Assembly: GCA_947579665.1 (NCBI GenBank)
Contig: OX388350.1
Coordinates: forward strand, 37,543,393 to 37,607,392
From: Sympetrum striolatum
Taxonomy: Eukaryota; Arthropoda; Insecta; Odonata; Libellulidae
DNA: 64,000 bases
Direction of reading: 5' to 3'
Numbering within the stretch: position 1 is the stretch's first letter; every line of letters starts with the position of its first letter. The position numbers were made by a program, and so were the translations under genes. Positions 22,820 through 34,544 of the stretch are shown here, in pieces. Under the pieces are notes generated by a model. It did no database searches. It saw nothing but the letters and a program-made list of their open reading frames with translations, and was not told the origin of the DNA.

Positions 22820-25040
22820 TGTTATGAGGGAATTAATTATGATTCTCATAAGACTTTCTATTGCTTTCCATACGACATCTATGAGAGGCCATATACCACG
22901 ATTTTCTGTTGAAGGGGAAGTTTGAGGGGCGACATCTCGGAAGGCATTAAAATGCAGCTTATTTTTTTAAGGGACACTTAAGAAGGAAAGGTAATGGGGA
23001 AGAGGACGATATAAATAGCAGTCCCAGAGTGTTTAAAGCGCTTAAAAAACTGAAAAGAGAAAGGTTTGGGGCGGGGAATGAAGATTGAATGAGCATTCTA
23101 AATTTAAACATTACGCTTTAGTGAACAATATTCTGCAAGTACTACATCTTCTCTGAAATAGAAAGTCTCCACGGAAAGGCCTTGAGGTAAAAGGGGGGCG
23201 CATTAATATTCTTTCAGCCGCTGGCTATTTAAAGCAACAGTTCATAAAAGGAGAACTAGCGAGGTTTTTACGATGAACCTATGAATGCATGGTTTTCTTA
23301 TCTTCACATAATTTATGGTATAAGGGTGGGCAATTTTTAATATCTAACCCAGAGAAAAACGTATAATTAAATGCTGGGTTATGCATGGGGTCCGAGATAC
23401 GCGAAAGAAGGAACATTTAGTAATCATTAACAGGTATTATTTTCAGCTTGGTCACTTCCGTATACAGCTCAGCTTCATTGATAGAAAATACTTTATTTTT
23501 GTAAAATTAGAGATAGATCTTTTCAGCTTATGACAAGGAACATTAATTCGTATATTTTTGAACATAAATCTGTAACATTTTGACGAAAAATTCTGTTAAA
23601 ATGTATGAAATAGCACAAATTTGGTACTAAGAGGAAATATAAGAACTAACTATTTGATATTTATACTTGATATTTAATAACATCCATATGAATTATATTC
23701 ATCCAATCTCTAAGCGTTTCATATTAAAAGAAAGAACACAAAGTAACTTCCATAGCAGAACTATTACGAGGTTTAGGGTTCGCCATGAGTTTACCTCATA
23801 AGGTTGAATTTTAGTTGAAATTTTGTTTAAAATGCATTAAAAATTCCACCAAGTCGCACTTGAACACATCAATTCTATTTTAATCGACACATCTCTTTTA
23901 ACCAAATTAAATACTTCATATTACATTATACTAACTGGAAAATATTATCATATACTAAAGATTATATACTGGTGATTTACAACAAGTATGATATGCATAA
24001 AACATTTGAAATTCTATATTATGTTAAGCTCCCTTTTGAAATTTTTAAAATCCTTCATCATTGGAATGAGAAATTTTCCTGATAATGCATTCCATTCCCT
24101 CAAACTCGTATCGATAAAAAACGAACAAATTATCGACTTATTTTGATTAAACCATGTAATGGTTTCTGATTTCTTTCACTTCAAATTTTATATCATCGTT
24201 TAATTTGTAGATCCCTTTTTACAATCTGTATCGTCGGCTCTAATTGGCCTCGTACTATATTATGATGCATTTTTTATAAATGAATATTGAGAGATATAAT
24301 TCATATTTCAAACACCGAATAAAAATCCTTCATCTTCATTCAAAGCTTGACATTTTGATTCAGCCCGACGGCATCAAACTTCTGAAATAAGTCCGTTTAG
24401 ACTCTCTGAGATATGAACCAGTTCCCCCATGAGAGAATGTTTTCTTAGCCCTCGAGTACTCCTTCTCTAGGGAAGTAGATGAACTTCATACGAAGAAAAT
24501 TAGAAATGTTTGAATGGGTTTCCTCAGAGAGAGAACGCGAAATCAATATGAAGCTTTCCGGTACAAACAAACCGGGAGCCCTGCTTTCTGCCGCTGTCTA
24601 TTCCCGTCACGTGGAGCTGTAAACGGTGCCGCATTACTAGAAAATGCAATTACCGCACGCGGATAAATCAGCGGGAAAATTCCTCTTTCAACAACGGGAA
24701 AATCTGCCGACGGGAGTTGCTTTATATCGGGGCACGCCGCGCTCAGATTCCAGTTTGCGTTTGGGATTTGCGGTTAATTAACATTGCCCGGGATGAAATT
24801 ACCAAAAAAATAATCTATTGTTTTCTTTCGTGATTTTCCGATTGATTTAATTATCTCGTCACCGTTAATAATGGAAAAGTTCAATTTTTAGCGTTGCCTG
24901 ATTAATCAACGGAAGGAAGTGTGAGTAATGCAATACCGTTAATTGGAAATTACGAGAAAGTTGATTATTCCTGGTTAGATCGTGACTACCTGGTCTATCT
25001 GTTAGGACAGCTCGTTATTCTTTTAAATTTCCGTTCAGAG
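22820..25040. other. Gene-free stretch with a GC-richer block
   Basis: Mostly AT-rich. 24530-24740 stands out for raised GC and CpG (CGCACGCGG, GCACGCCGCGCTC), which could mark a conserved regulatory block or an old exon. No open frame or splice pair supports a gene. Confidence 0.35.
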
Positions 25041-25044
25041 ATAC

Positions 25045-25298
25045 CATATATACTCGTGTATAAGCCGTGTTTTTCCGCACATTTTTTATGCTGAAAAAGC
25101 CCCCTCCCCGGCTTATACTCGAGTAAGGGTCTAACTTACCTGTTTTACGGTGGAAAACGTCTGCTCTAGCTAGAAATCGGCTTATAAATTCCTCTCTTGC
25201 TCCATCAACATTTCTGTCAATTTCTTCCTACTAAATCAATCAGTTTTCCCAGTTTTTTTTATAAAATTAGGTGCATCAGCTTATACTCAAGCATATGA
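25045..25298. mobile_element. Nested-hairpin MITE with TATACTCG/GTATAAGCCG motif
   Basis: The left end CATATATACTCGTGTATAAG continues to CCG (to 25067). A related inverse copy lies at 25276-25298 (on the minus strand CATATGCTTGAGTATAAGC then TG). A better inverse copy of the arm lies at 25109-25125 (17 bp, 16 matching). Inside the first hairpin there is a second one, TTTTTCCGCA against TGCTGAAAAA, around 25070-25097. A partial CGGCTTATAAA occurs near 25177. I recall TATACTCG-GTATAAGCCG palindromes as dispersed repeats in other animal genomes, but cannot name the family with certainty. Confidence 0.65.
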
Positions 25299-25372
25299 AA
25301 ACGATGATTATAAGTAACATAGGAAAATTAGCAATGATAATGCTACCTCAGCAGAACTGTCTGCATTTTATG

Positions 25373-25465
25373 GCCAGATGGGCGTGCTCAATGGATAGAA
25401 CACCATTCGGAGATCCGGGTTCGTGTTCCGATCCTTTCTGAATTTTTCCCGATTTACCTAGTGAT
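25373..25465 (+). repeat. tRNA-derived SINE, head and start of body
   Basis: GCGTGCTCAATGGATAGAAC is A-box-like and GATCCGGGTTCGTGTTCC is B-box-like. They are spaced as in a tRNA. The following CCGATCCTTTCTGAATTTTT is in line with the body of the copies at 60934 and 45181. This is one of the better preserved heads in the window. Confidence 0.65.
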
Positions 25466-25469
25466 TTTG

Positions 25470-26110
25470 ACCATATTACCCTGTCGCCTACGCTTCTTCC
25501 TGGTAATCTTAGATGAATTTGTGTTTATGTAAAACATTAACTTGTCATGAATTTAAATAGAAATATGAAGTCTGTTGCCAAATTGAAAAAAACTACTGAA
25601 TCATTGAAATTTGATACCCACTCTTTTAATAATGATTCATTAACTATGCATAATAATGGATACTCAATTAGAGCTATTTCTGTCAGATCGATAAGTCGTT
25701 TTATCTATGAAATAATTTTCTAATCTTAATATGTAACATTTTCCTTCAGACACGTAATTTTTGCTTCTGAAAGTAGAGAAAAATACGTTGAATAAGTGAT
25801 CCAAATATTTCCTATATTTTCGATATAATATTTATTAGACAATCTATGACAGAAATTGATAGTATCATTTTAAAAGAAAATGTTTGATTATGCAATAGCA
25901 AAGCATTTTTGTGTATCTCTTTTTCATAGTTTTGATAGTGAAGTTTCAGATATATTCATGAGCTACCCCAAGCAAAGAGAAGTCTTTCACCTGGCTCCCT
26001 AAAATTCTAGATTTTTAAATTTTTATGTAAGCAGTAATCTGTATAAATGTATAAAATTTCGAATGGAATGAAAATAACACATTAATGGGTTTTGTTTGTT
26101 GTTGGAATAG
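25470..26110. other. AT-rich stretch before the candidate exon
   Basis: No gene seen. It ends in a T/G-rich tract and AG (TTTGTTTGTTGTTGGAATAG, 26091-26110) that could be the splice acceptor of the exon candidate that follows. Confidence 0.35.
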
Positions 26111-26555
26111 CTTGTCTCGTTCTTTCTCGTTTTCTTGCTGTTTACTCGTATCCCCTGTCCAAACGGCATGAACCTCCATTTCAACTCAAGCTTCGAGGGC
26201 ATGTTCAGCAAGCGCTCTCTTACGGCGATTTTGTTTACTGCAGCTGCTGAAGACAATCTCGAACAGAACTTTAAAGAAGTGTCCCACTTGCTGGTGCTCA
26301 AGTTTGTTCCCGTGAGCACTTTTCAAGAATCCGAAAATTCCCACCACTATTTTTTTCCCTCGCTTCGGACGAAGCTCTTCGAGTGGAAAAATTCGTCTAC
26401 AGAAATGCCTTTATTCCACCACTTCTTTCAACGAGACGCGATGTTATCAAAATTGTATGAATTCAGTGTCGAGGAGCCTTTTTTGGGCCAAATATTTGTG
26501 AAGATGGACTGGGAGGAATTGGAGATACCGACGTTTTCAAAAAGTAATGCTGAAT
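26111..26555 (+). CDS. Candidate internal coding exon, unknown product
   Basis: The frame is open from 26111 to a stop at 26687-26689. It has the longest plus-strand open frame in the window, 184 codons counting from TTG at 26135. The first ATG is at 26168. Codons from about 26145 to 26330 mostly end in G or C, in an AT-rich neighbourhood, which is what selection on a protein would leave. A possible acceptor AG ends at 26110 and a strong donor GTGAGTTA begins at 26556. The frame reads past the donor, with more A/T-ending codons there. This supports an exon of about 445 bp ending in phase 1. The product is hydrophobic at its start and then mixed and charged. I recognise no domain. Alternatives are a decayed transposon ORF or a chance frame. 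A shorter minus-strand frame overlaps its first part. Confidence 0.35.
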
Positions 26556-26692
26556 GTGAGTTATTGAATCTAATTTATCCATCGACGAGATCCGTAGTAT
26601 TTGAGCAGGACTCTTCTTTTATATCTTTTAATGGTGTTTTAGTTATTTGCAACTTAAACTACGAGCGGTGTATACTTTATACATTGTAAAGT

Positions 26693-27322
26693 TTGCATTT
26701 CCCAAACGTTTTGCAATGATTATTGTTAAAATTCGACAACGTCTTACCTAAGGAAAAAGAACCTCAATAAAATACAAGTTTTAGCTGAAATAGAGGGATA
26801 AACTATCTTAACTATAATTTTTAAGTTAATACAGGATTAATACTTATCTTCTCATCAGATTAGGATATTTGTAAATTTGATAGCATATCAAAAATCCATA
26901 AAGATGAATTTATACCTATAAAGGTATATTTTTACTTATACATGGAAAAATTAGATTGTTATGAATTATGTTTAATGCCTTACCTTCCTTCAGGTCTATA
27001 TATCTTAAGGATAAATTAGGCCTGATACCATCTTGAATGACAAAGACTGAGTTTATTAGTAATCTATACTTTAACCCTAACAAGCCGTATTACAACAGAT
27101 TGTCAAACCTCAGGTGTTGAAAATTATGATTAACTTAAGTAATAAGAAGTACTAGTTGAGGCCCAGTATTACAATTTATAGTCAAATTAGCTGATTTACT
27201 AAGCTGAAGATTAAGCGTTACTCAAATTTATTGGAATGGGGAGTAGCTACCCTTAATTTTAAGATTTTAAACCAACCTAATCCGTAAAATTCACAGCCTC
27301 TGGCGATGTCTTATGGAAGTAC
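26693..27322. other. Gene-free stretch
   Basis: AT-rich sequence with no supported feature. Confidence 0.4.
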
Positions 27323-27451
27323 GTCATGATGAAAAGAGAATAGTTATCCTTTATCCACAGTGTTTATTAAAAAGTAATAAATATTTTTTTATTATTTGTT
27401 TTTATAAAAAAAACTGTGGAAAAAGTACAACTAATCTCTTTTCATCACTAC
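27323..27451. mobile_element. Small MITE-like inverted repeat
   Basis: Arms of about 43 bp at 27323-27365 and 27408-27451. Best-matching blocks are GATGAAAAGAGAATAGTT against its near-exact complement (17 of 18), and TCCACAGTGTTT against AAA-ACTGTGGA. The loop is pure A/T. At about 129 bp this is a very small non-autonomous element or a hairpin transcript. No clear target duplication. Confidence 0.75.
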
Positions 27452-27457
27452 TTAATT

Positions 27458-27540
27458 TCAAAATTCCACAAAACAAAACTTAGCTTAGCTTAGGTTAGCT
27501 CGAAACCGGTCGCACATTTTTTTGTTTTGTGGAACTTTGA
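27458..27540. repeat. Inverted repeat, 21-bp arms, 41-bp loop
   Basis: 27458-27478 and 27520-27540 pair at 20 of 21 positions (core TTCCACAAAACAAAA). The loop carries TTAGCTTAGCTTAGGTTAGC and CGAAACCGGTCGCA. It begins 7 bases after the end of the previous inverted repeat, so the two might be parts of one larger element. Confidence 0.75.
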
Positions 27541-29333
27541 AAGTTTATTTAATATGATCCCGATTACGGAGTTCCACCAAGTTAAGGCTTCTTCGATTGG
27601 ATTATAATATGATTTGCTAGAGTTAAGGTGATGATTACAGTTAAACACTATTTTAACCTTACATGAAAATTCTGGGTTCAGTCCGTAACCTATTAATCAT
27701 GCTTTGCTAAGCATCAAAGCATTAAACACCCTCATCTTACTCATATATTCCCTCTGTTTCCGGAAAGTACTGCCTTTCTTCCGCAAACAAAAGTACGTGT
27801 ATTCTCTCGTGAGCTATCGCCATCGTATATTAACCCCAGAGAAGAAAAACCGCCGTCGTCGCTTTCGAAATGAGCACCTTAACGAATGCGCCTCGTTATC
27901 ATAGCCTTGCGCTAATAAAGCAACTTTTGAATTGAGGAGAGAAACTCCGGTCCTTTTGCAGCTACCTTGGTAATAACGAGTTCAAACGTCTGGGTTCTCA
28001 CATATCTATGCATTCATTTGGCATTCGTGAGATGTGGAAGATCTTTACGATATGCAGTTTGAGATTCGTATCTTCTGCTTGTTTTCCATTCTGCGTTATT
28101 AACACCTGAACGCACTAGGAGTGCGTTTTAGGAAGGTTATTATCTGCTCTAAAATATAAAAGGCTACGGCTTTGACATCTCTGAAGTCTCAAGGTTGTCG
28201 CTTAATTTGAATATTTCTAAAGTTTTGGATAAGACATGCGACGGCTAACGTCTCTGAAGGCTATGTCTATGTAGACGATGTATCTACGATGAAGCTCCGG
28301 AGCTGTATCCAAAATTTGAGGCCTTTTCCAATCAGAAAATATTTTAATCACTGTTTACTCATGGCTATAGATGATTGCTCAACGGCTGCAATTTTTGAAG
28401 CTTCACAAAGTAATGAACCAATCGAAATTCATATCTAATTGATGAATTTGAATGTGGGTATGTCTTTTCCCCCAAAAAGTGAGAAGTTAAAAAATTTCAA
28501 ACTTTGCGCATTATTTGAAGTCATGCAGCACATATTAAAGGTTACTTTTTATTTACGTAAGGTCCCCACTTCGACCCCAATGTGTTCCCACAAGAAATGT
28601 ATATAAAGTTAATTTTTGGTGTCGCAGATTTTATATATTTTCCTAAATTAAATTTGAAATAATGGTCGTACGAAGTTGAATCAAACGCCGTTAGAAAGGA
28701 GTATAAATAAATAATAAAGTAAATGTAAATTGCGAGAATTTTAGAGGATAAACTAATAGTATTTTATAAAATTTAACGACCAACGCATTATTGATTCCAA
28801 CCTCATGCATTTCCAGAAGAACACATCGAAGTTTTAGGCCCCTTTGAATATAATAGTATGAAATAATGGCATACTATGTGTAGAGAAGGAAATTTAATGA
28901 GATTTTCCATTTGCCGTAACAAATGATTTGTAGTAACGAATCACTAAGACAAAATACGGCTATTAAGTCTTCCTTATTCACTATGATTTTTACATCGGAA
29001 ACAGGATATGCATTAGGGCTCCACTTCACTAATCGATTGCTTTCGCATATCATTGATGTGTTCCGAGCTTATAGTAACTATTTTTCTCATCTTCTTTGCA
29101 AAGTTCTGTACATATTGTTTTTATGAAAGTCGAGTACATTCCAATTACTTCTTATTAATCGTTTTTCCCCGTCGTGAATGAACAGACACTTCAGATATGT
29201 ACTACATACAACTTTGATGCTTTTTTGGTGTCAGTGTTTTGGTATTTTTCTCAGAACATAGTGTGTATGTTACTACTCATTTCTTTAAGTATTTGTTTGC
29301 GGAGGCGTTTTACACAAAATCTATTTTTGTATC
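27541..29333. other. Gene-free stretch
   Basis: No supported gene. A short diverged repeat of a GGCTACGGCTTTGACATCTC-like segment occurs near 28162 and 28240. Short open frames at 27704-27904 and 28923-29126 have no motif. Confidence 0.35.
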
Positions 29334-29341
29334 CTCTAAAA

Positions 29342-29715
29342 CAGAGTTTTCCAAACTATGTTCCGCGGAAAACCTGTGTTCCGCTGAACTTAAATATGTG
29401 TTCCGCGGCTATTTGTAGTCTTAATGGAGAATTGGAGAATAAAAGTCATTAAATGCTTTATTTTTCATATTTTTATGTTTATGTTATAGTATTATAGTTT
29501 TATATTTAAAAATAATTAATAAATAAATAATTAGTTGTAATTAAATAATTTTTAAAAATTTTACAAATAGTATTACCATAGAGTAACTATACCATAGAGT
29601 AACTATAGAGTATAGTTACTCTATGGTATTACCTAACCTAAACATAAGCTAAGTGTTCCGTTAAACTTCCCAGGTTTGCGAAGTGTTCCATTATAGAAAA
29701 AAATGGGAAACCCTG
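29342..29715. mobile_element. hAT-type MITE with 8-bp target duplication
   Basis: 374 bp bounded by short terminal inverted repeats CAGAGTTTTCC (left) and CAGGGTTTCCC (right, minus strand), and flanked on both sides by the identical octamer CTCTAAAA (29334-29341 and 29716-29723). An 8-bp target duplication with CAGNG termini is diagnostic of the hAT superfamily. GTTCCGCGG repeats just inside the left end. The interior is AT-rich, non-coding, and contains a perfect 19-bp hairpin at 29589-29629, so the element depends on a transposase encoded elsewhere. Confidence 0.92.
29573..29629. repeat. Tandem plus palindromic TACCATAGAGTAACTAT
   Basis: ATACCATAGAGTAACTATA (29589-29607) pairs perfectly with 29611-29629 across the 3-base loop GAG. 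A further direct copy of the arm sits just upstream (about 29573-29590). It lies inside the hAT-type MITE. Confidence 0.95.
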
Positions 29716-30120
29716 CTCTAAAACACTTCAGGTAGTATTTCTGAATTCCTTCCCGCTCCTATGTATGTACAACGATTCTCACTACTCTACTCGGTGAATT
29801 CCATAGGCAACCGAGATTAAGAGCTTCATCAAAAGAAAACTGCACGGTGGTATCGTAAATTCTCCCATGGGATTATACATTCCCCAAATTTAGTGCAACT
29901 TTCTCATTTAAATGAACCTCTTGAGGTTCCACCACAAATAAATGTATTGTTTAAGAAACAAACTTCTTAGGTGAGGCAAGTTAGACTTTTGTGGTGAATC
30001 GTGTTTCCACGAGCTTCTAAAGGTTGGAATGTATTCGGAATACTTTGCTCAAAAACATGTTTAATCTTACCTCAAATCTCATACGCTGAGATTTACTTTT
30101 GAAATTTTCGGATCTGTGTA

Positions 30121-30190
30121 TTTAGCTCGGAGGAAGTTGCGCGTTTCTTGCGCTGTGGAGGACTGGGTATGAATCCCATCACTTTGTCAT
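30121..30190 (+). repeat. tRNA-like SINE head, degenerate
   Basis: TTAGCTCGGAGGAAGTTGCG resembles an A-box region, and GACTGGGTATGAATCCCATC resembles a T-arm with B box. Spacing is tRNA-like, but the acceptor arms do not pair. Confidence 0.5.
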
Positions 30191-32325
30191 ACTAACATCT
30201 GCATTTCTCAGAGTCTCTAAAATTGGTGCTGCAAGCCAAAGTTTTCATTAAACCAGCAAGATCAGAACCACAGAAGTTAGATAAGTGATTGCACTAGAAT
30301 TCGTTGTCAGTCGGAGGAGTTTGGGGAAATTTAAAATCGCAATCTTCCTAATGGGAGAGATATATCTACTAATGCTTCGATATCAAATAATGCTTAGTAA
30401 GCAATGAAATATCACAGTTAAACCTTGATATATTCTATTAAGATGAAAATAAGAGTAAAAATGAGGTAGCTATGTATATTTCCCTAAAGAATATTCGATA
30501 TGAAGTATTGCTAAGAATTGAATTAATTAATTAGTAGCTCATATTCATTATAAATTTCGATTAACCTATAGTCATTCTGATTAAGCAAAAATAGGAACCA
30601 ATTTATATTCATAAATAACTCTACTTAATTCGTTTGATAAATATAATGAATCACATCTTTAAGAAACCCACGCAGATGAATTTTTAGAATATTTAATTAT
30701 TCTTGACAAAAGTCATCCAGAGTTATTTATTTTGACGAATCCACATTTTGAATTTATCACTATCTCCCACTCTTTCACTAATCAATCCTTAAACTCTCTC
30801 TACTGAGTTCATGCAAAGACTACTGTCAAATTAATTCCAGAAAAAGTCGTCTTGATACCTACATTATTAATTTTCTTGTCTCTCTCATGTATCATGTAGA
30901 CGTTCATTTAATCTGATTCTCGAAGTTTGTATTCAGTTTGCCAGGTAACGGAATAATTGCTTTTGATATTTTTCAGAAAATTTTCTATTGCAACTTAACT
31001 GTCATTTTATCGCAACTGTACTTAAACCTCGGAGAAAAGTAAATTATGTGGGGAAAATATATGGCGTCCGGCCCAAATCTCGGGAACATATACTGCGATG
31101 TGTATCATCAATATTATTTACAGTTGTCCTCGTTCTTACATGTGGCATGTAAGGGAAAAGAGTAAGGGAAAGATTAAGGTAAAGTTATTCGATGGTATAA
31201 CGGGTGGGTTAAGTTAACAAGGAACGTAAGACATGGTATTTAACAGGGAAGATTGAGGTACATGCACCTACCGAATGGTAGAAAGCATATGCATATTCTT
31301 ATTAAATTTATTTTCACTTATACTAAAGTCACCATTGTTAACCGTTTCTTATGAATGCAAAATGGAAGCTCTATTGAAGAGTTGCCTCTCTCTCAAATCT
31401 CACAAGTTGAAAAGAATGAGATTTTTTCTTTTCGACTGTATTGCTCGTTTTTATGTAGAGGGATTTCAGTATCTTGATTCTGCAAACGGAAGCATGTCTT
31501 ACTAATACCTTCATGCTTCATTAAAAGCATTATGGATCATTAATTAGCGTTGAATTTTCAAACCGTAAACTAAATGCAATTGTCTCAAGATCATTTTGAT
31601 ACCTTAGGTCTTAAAATGGAATCACGGTTCTCTATATAGAAAATTTGTCAAGAAAAATGAAAACCACATATTCGACCTCGCTTCAGGCATAATATTCCGG
31701 GTTATTATTAAATTCCCGAAATTCAATCGTGGGAAGAGTCTCGCTGTTTCCAAATTTGTCATGAATTTGATTTTTAATCCCATTTGATGTAAAATTTATT
31801 CATGGGATGAGTATAAAAGGATAAAGGTTGTTCAATTCTCCGAAAGATTCTTCTTTACCCCACTTCTCCCCAAGCCTTTCCCCTTTTGGTGGGCATACAA
31901 ATGTGAGAATTTTTATTTCTATTTCCCCAATTCGGCAGATATCCTTCCGGAGAGGTTATTTGCTTTCTCAGCCTCTCTTATCTGAGAGGAACAACACCCA
32001 GCCACCTCATTTGCGACTCGCCCTCCCTAATTGACTTCCATCTCCCCAGATGGTGCTTAGGTCGCCAGGTTAGAGATCCGTTCCGCTTCTACTCTATTTC
32101 CTTAGTAAGAGAGGAGTTTCAGTGCCCTATTTCTATCCAAGATGTAATCTTTGATTGTACTTATCTATCACCGTTCAAATTTAAGCTCGGTCTCTATTTA
32201 TGCTCTTTCATTAGTAGAATCATTGGGGAAACTAAAAGGCGTTTGTAATTTAAAGTGAGTTAAAGTTTATGTGTATAGTAAGAGGAGTGCATTGGATGCA
32301 AAAAATCCATCGCGGCGTTTGATTG
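30191..32325. other. Gene-free stretch
   Basis: No supported gene. 31830-32040 is pyrimidine-rich on the plus strand and yields a 68-codon S/L/P-rich frame, probably a composition effect. Confidence 0.4.
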
Positions 32326-32491
32326 ATGAAATGTAATTCTTAATTAAAGCATCTTCATCAAATTTAATTCTTAATTAAAACATCCTAATCAAATGTAATT
32401 CTTAATTAAAGCATCTTCATCAAATTTAATTCTTTATTAAAGCATCTTCATCAAATTTAACTCTTAATTAAAGCATCTTCATCAAATTTAA
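32326..32491 (+). repeat. 31-bp tandem repeat, about 5 copies
   Basis: Exact 31-base period: the marker AAAGCATC falls at 32349, 32380 (A for G), 32411, 32442 and 32473 (position of the G). The unit contains TCTTAATTAAAGCATCTTCA. The second unit is most diverged, the others differ at one or two sites. Each unit carries the palindrome TTAATTAA. Confidence 0.97.
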
Positions 32492-34544
32492 GTAAGGGTT
32501 TTGGTTGCAACCGGAAGAATGTCGATTGTGTTAAGGTAGCGTAAAATTTAAGGAAATAATTTCAGATTTATTTGAGAGTCTAAAATTTTCGCTGGAAAAT
32601 TCATTATTTTTGCGCGTCTGCGAACATGTTCAGAAGGCGAACATTTTCCATTCAAGTTTGTCGTTCTAGCCTTCGCATGGCTAATAAGAATTTGTTTTGA
32701 ATTCAGATTTAAAGAGTTGATTAATGTCTTCCAAAAGCGCTAAGAGTATGCACTGAAGACGAAGATACTTGTTTGTCATCCTTTTCCTTAAATTAAGCTT
32801 TATTATTATTCAATTCAATATTCCGTTTTGTGGTCTTTATGTTTGTAACTATTTTGTGGCAAGTTTTGTAAAATTTGGGAAAAATACCCTAAAAATTTCC
32901 TTTTCCACAGATTTCCACTAGTCATCGCCACTTTTAATAAAACGCATTTTAGATCTGAGATCTATGATTTTTCTATGACATTTCAGGTCGTCGCAGAACA
33001 TTAAACATTGATCCACCGATTATAATATTCAGATGCTGTTATTAAAATCCGTGAACTAATGCTTGATACGCTAAGCGATTACATCAAAGTCTTTACATTA
33101 CTTCGCATGGCTTTTATAACCGTTCTTTTCGATATAACGGAAAATCTCAAATTCATTGGCATCTAAACAAACACATGACAACCACGTAAACATCAACAAT
33201 TACACATTACAGGCACGAATTAACTTATTCATACATTTAGGACACGAGTGTTTTAAAAATATACATAAGACTAAACTAACAATATTACGTCATGTTCCCC
33301 GTTTCATCTTTCTATCCTCGCACAAATATTCCATCATTATTTACTTCTAGGAAACCAACCATTTTCTCGAAGCTAGTCTCCAGCGTTTACTTCCGAAGAT
33401 CGCGGGAAACTTGTGCTTGTGTGCACACGACTCCATTTCTCGTTGAACGGATCTCGTTTCTGAAATCGACACGCGCCTTTCATACTGTCTTAGTTACTAA
33501 CAGACGTACCGCGCCTTAGTCTCGGGGTAAGATCAACAAGACTGCGCCTCAACAGTCTTCCAGCCTCTCTCGAAGCTATTCCGATTAAAACGAGATTCTC
33601 GTTCTTAGCGAGATACTTATTTCTACGCTGCCAAAACCAATGAAAAGCGTCTTCATCATCATCCCTGCGGAAGATAAATAATGAGCGCATGCTGCTCCAT
33701 CTGTGGTTACGTCAAAGACTTCATTAGTGGCGGAACGAAAATTTCTCTAGCGTGGGATGATGGGAATCAGGGCTTCCGAGAATTACAGTAATTTCATGAA
33801 ACGCAGCCTCTGATTAGTTTTTTTATCTTCCTAGAATTGAAAATTGGAAAGTCAATAGAATTACTCTATAGAACGTCTATCTGTAGAATGTATGACTCGT
33901 CTGTTCGTAGCCTTCTTAGAAAGATATCGCTTCGAAAGAAAGTTGAAATCTTCAGAATAAGACATATGTACGAGTAAATGAAATTAAAATAAAAATGGTA
34001 CAGTATGTAAGTATTTTAAGTTTAAAGTTAGTATTATTATTTTATCACTAACCATTTAATATTATTTTTTATTATCTTGCCTATTTTATTATTTATTTTG
34101 AGCTAAGTATTTTTTTAAATTTTTAAATTTACCTTATTCAAGTGGAGTTTCACACAATTACGGCTAATTCCATCAATGCACTTGAAATATTCCCGTTTAT
34201 CGAAGTTTTATATGAAAATCTCCTAATTTTTGCTCATTTGCTCTGTTTTTAGTGTATCATTGTCCTAAGGTAATTATAATATGTTGCTAAGTATTCATTT
34301 ACCTCATCCTAAGGTTAATTAGAATCAGTTAGTAATATTATAATGTGTGTAAATTATTTCCATAATATTTTAGTAAAATTAAGCTCCGATATTTTAATAT
34401 CATGAAATATTTTTGGGTTTTAACTAGTCGCCAATGGAACGTTTTTCTTAACAACAATTTTAATTCACAGCTTTAGATCTCTACGTGAGAACAATTTCTC
34501 TTGCGAGATGTTTAGGATTAATTCAAATTAATCTATTTTTTTTA
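32492..34544. other. Gene-free stretch with a GC-richer block
   Basis: Mostly AT-rich. 33355-33740 has raised GC and CpG, with open frames on both strands: plus 33292-33519, and minus 33490-33690, where an acceptor-like TTATCTTCCGCAG precedes the minus frame. A donor-like GGTAAGATC on the plus strand starts at 33535. These might mark an exon on either strand, but the two readings compete and neither has a known motif. Confidence 0.3.
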
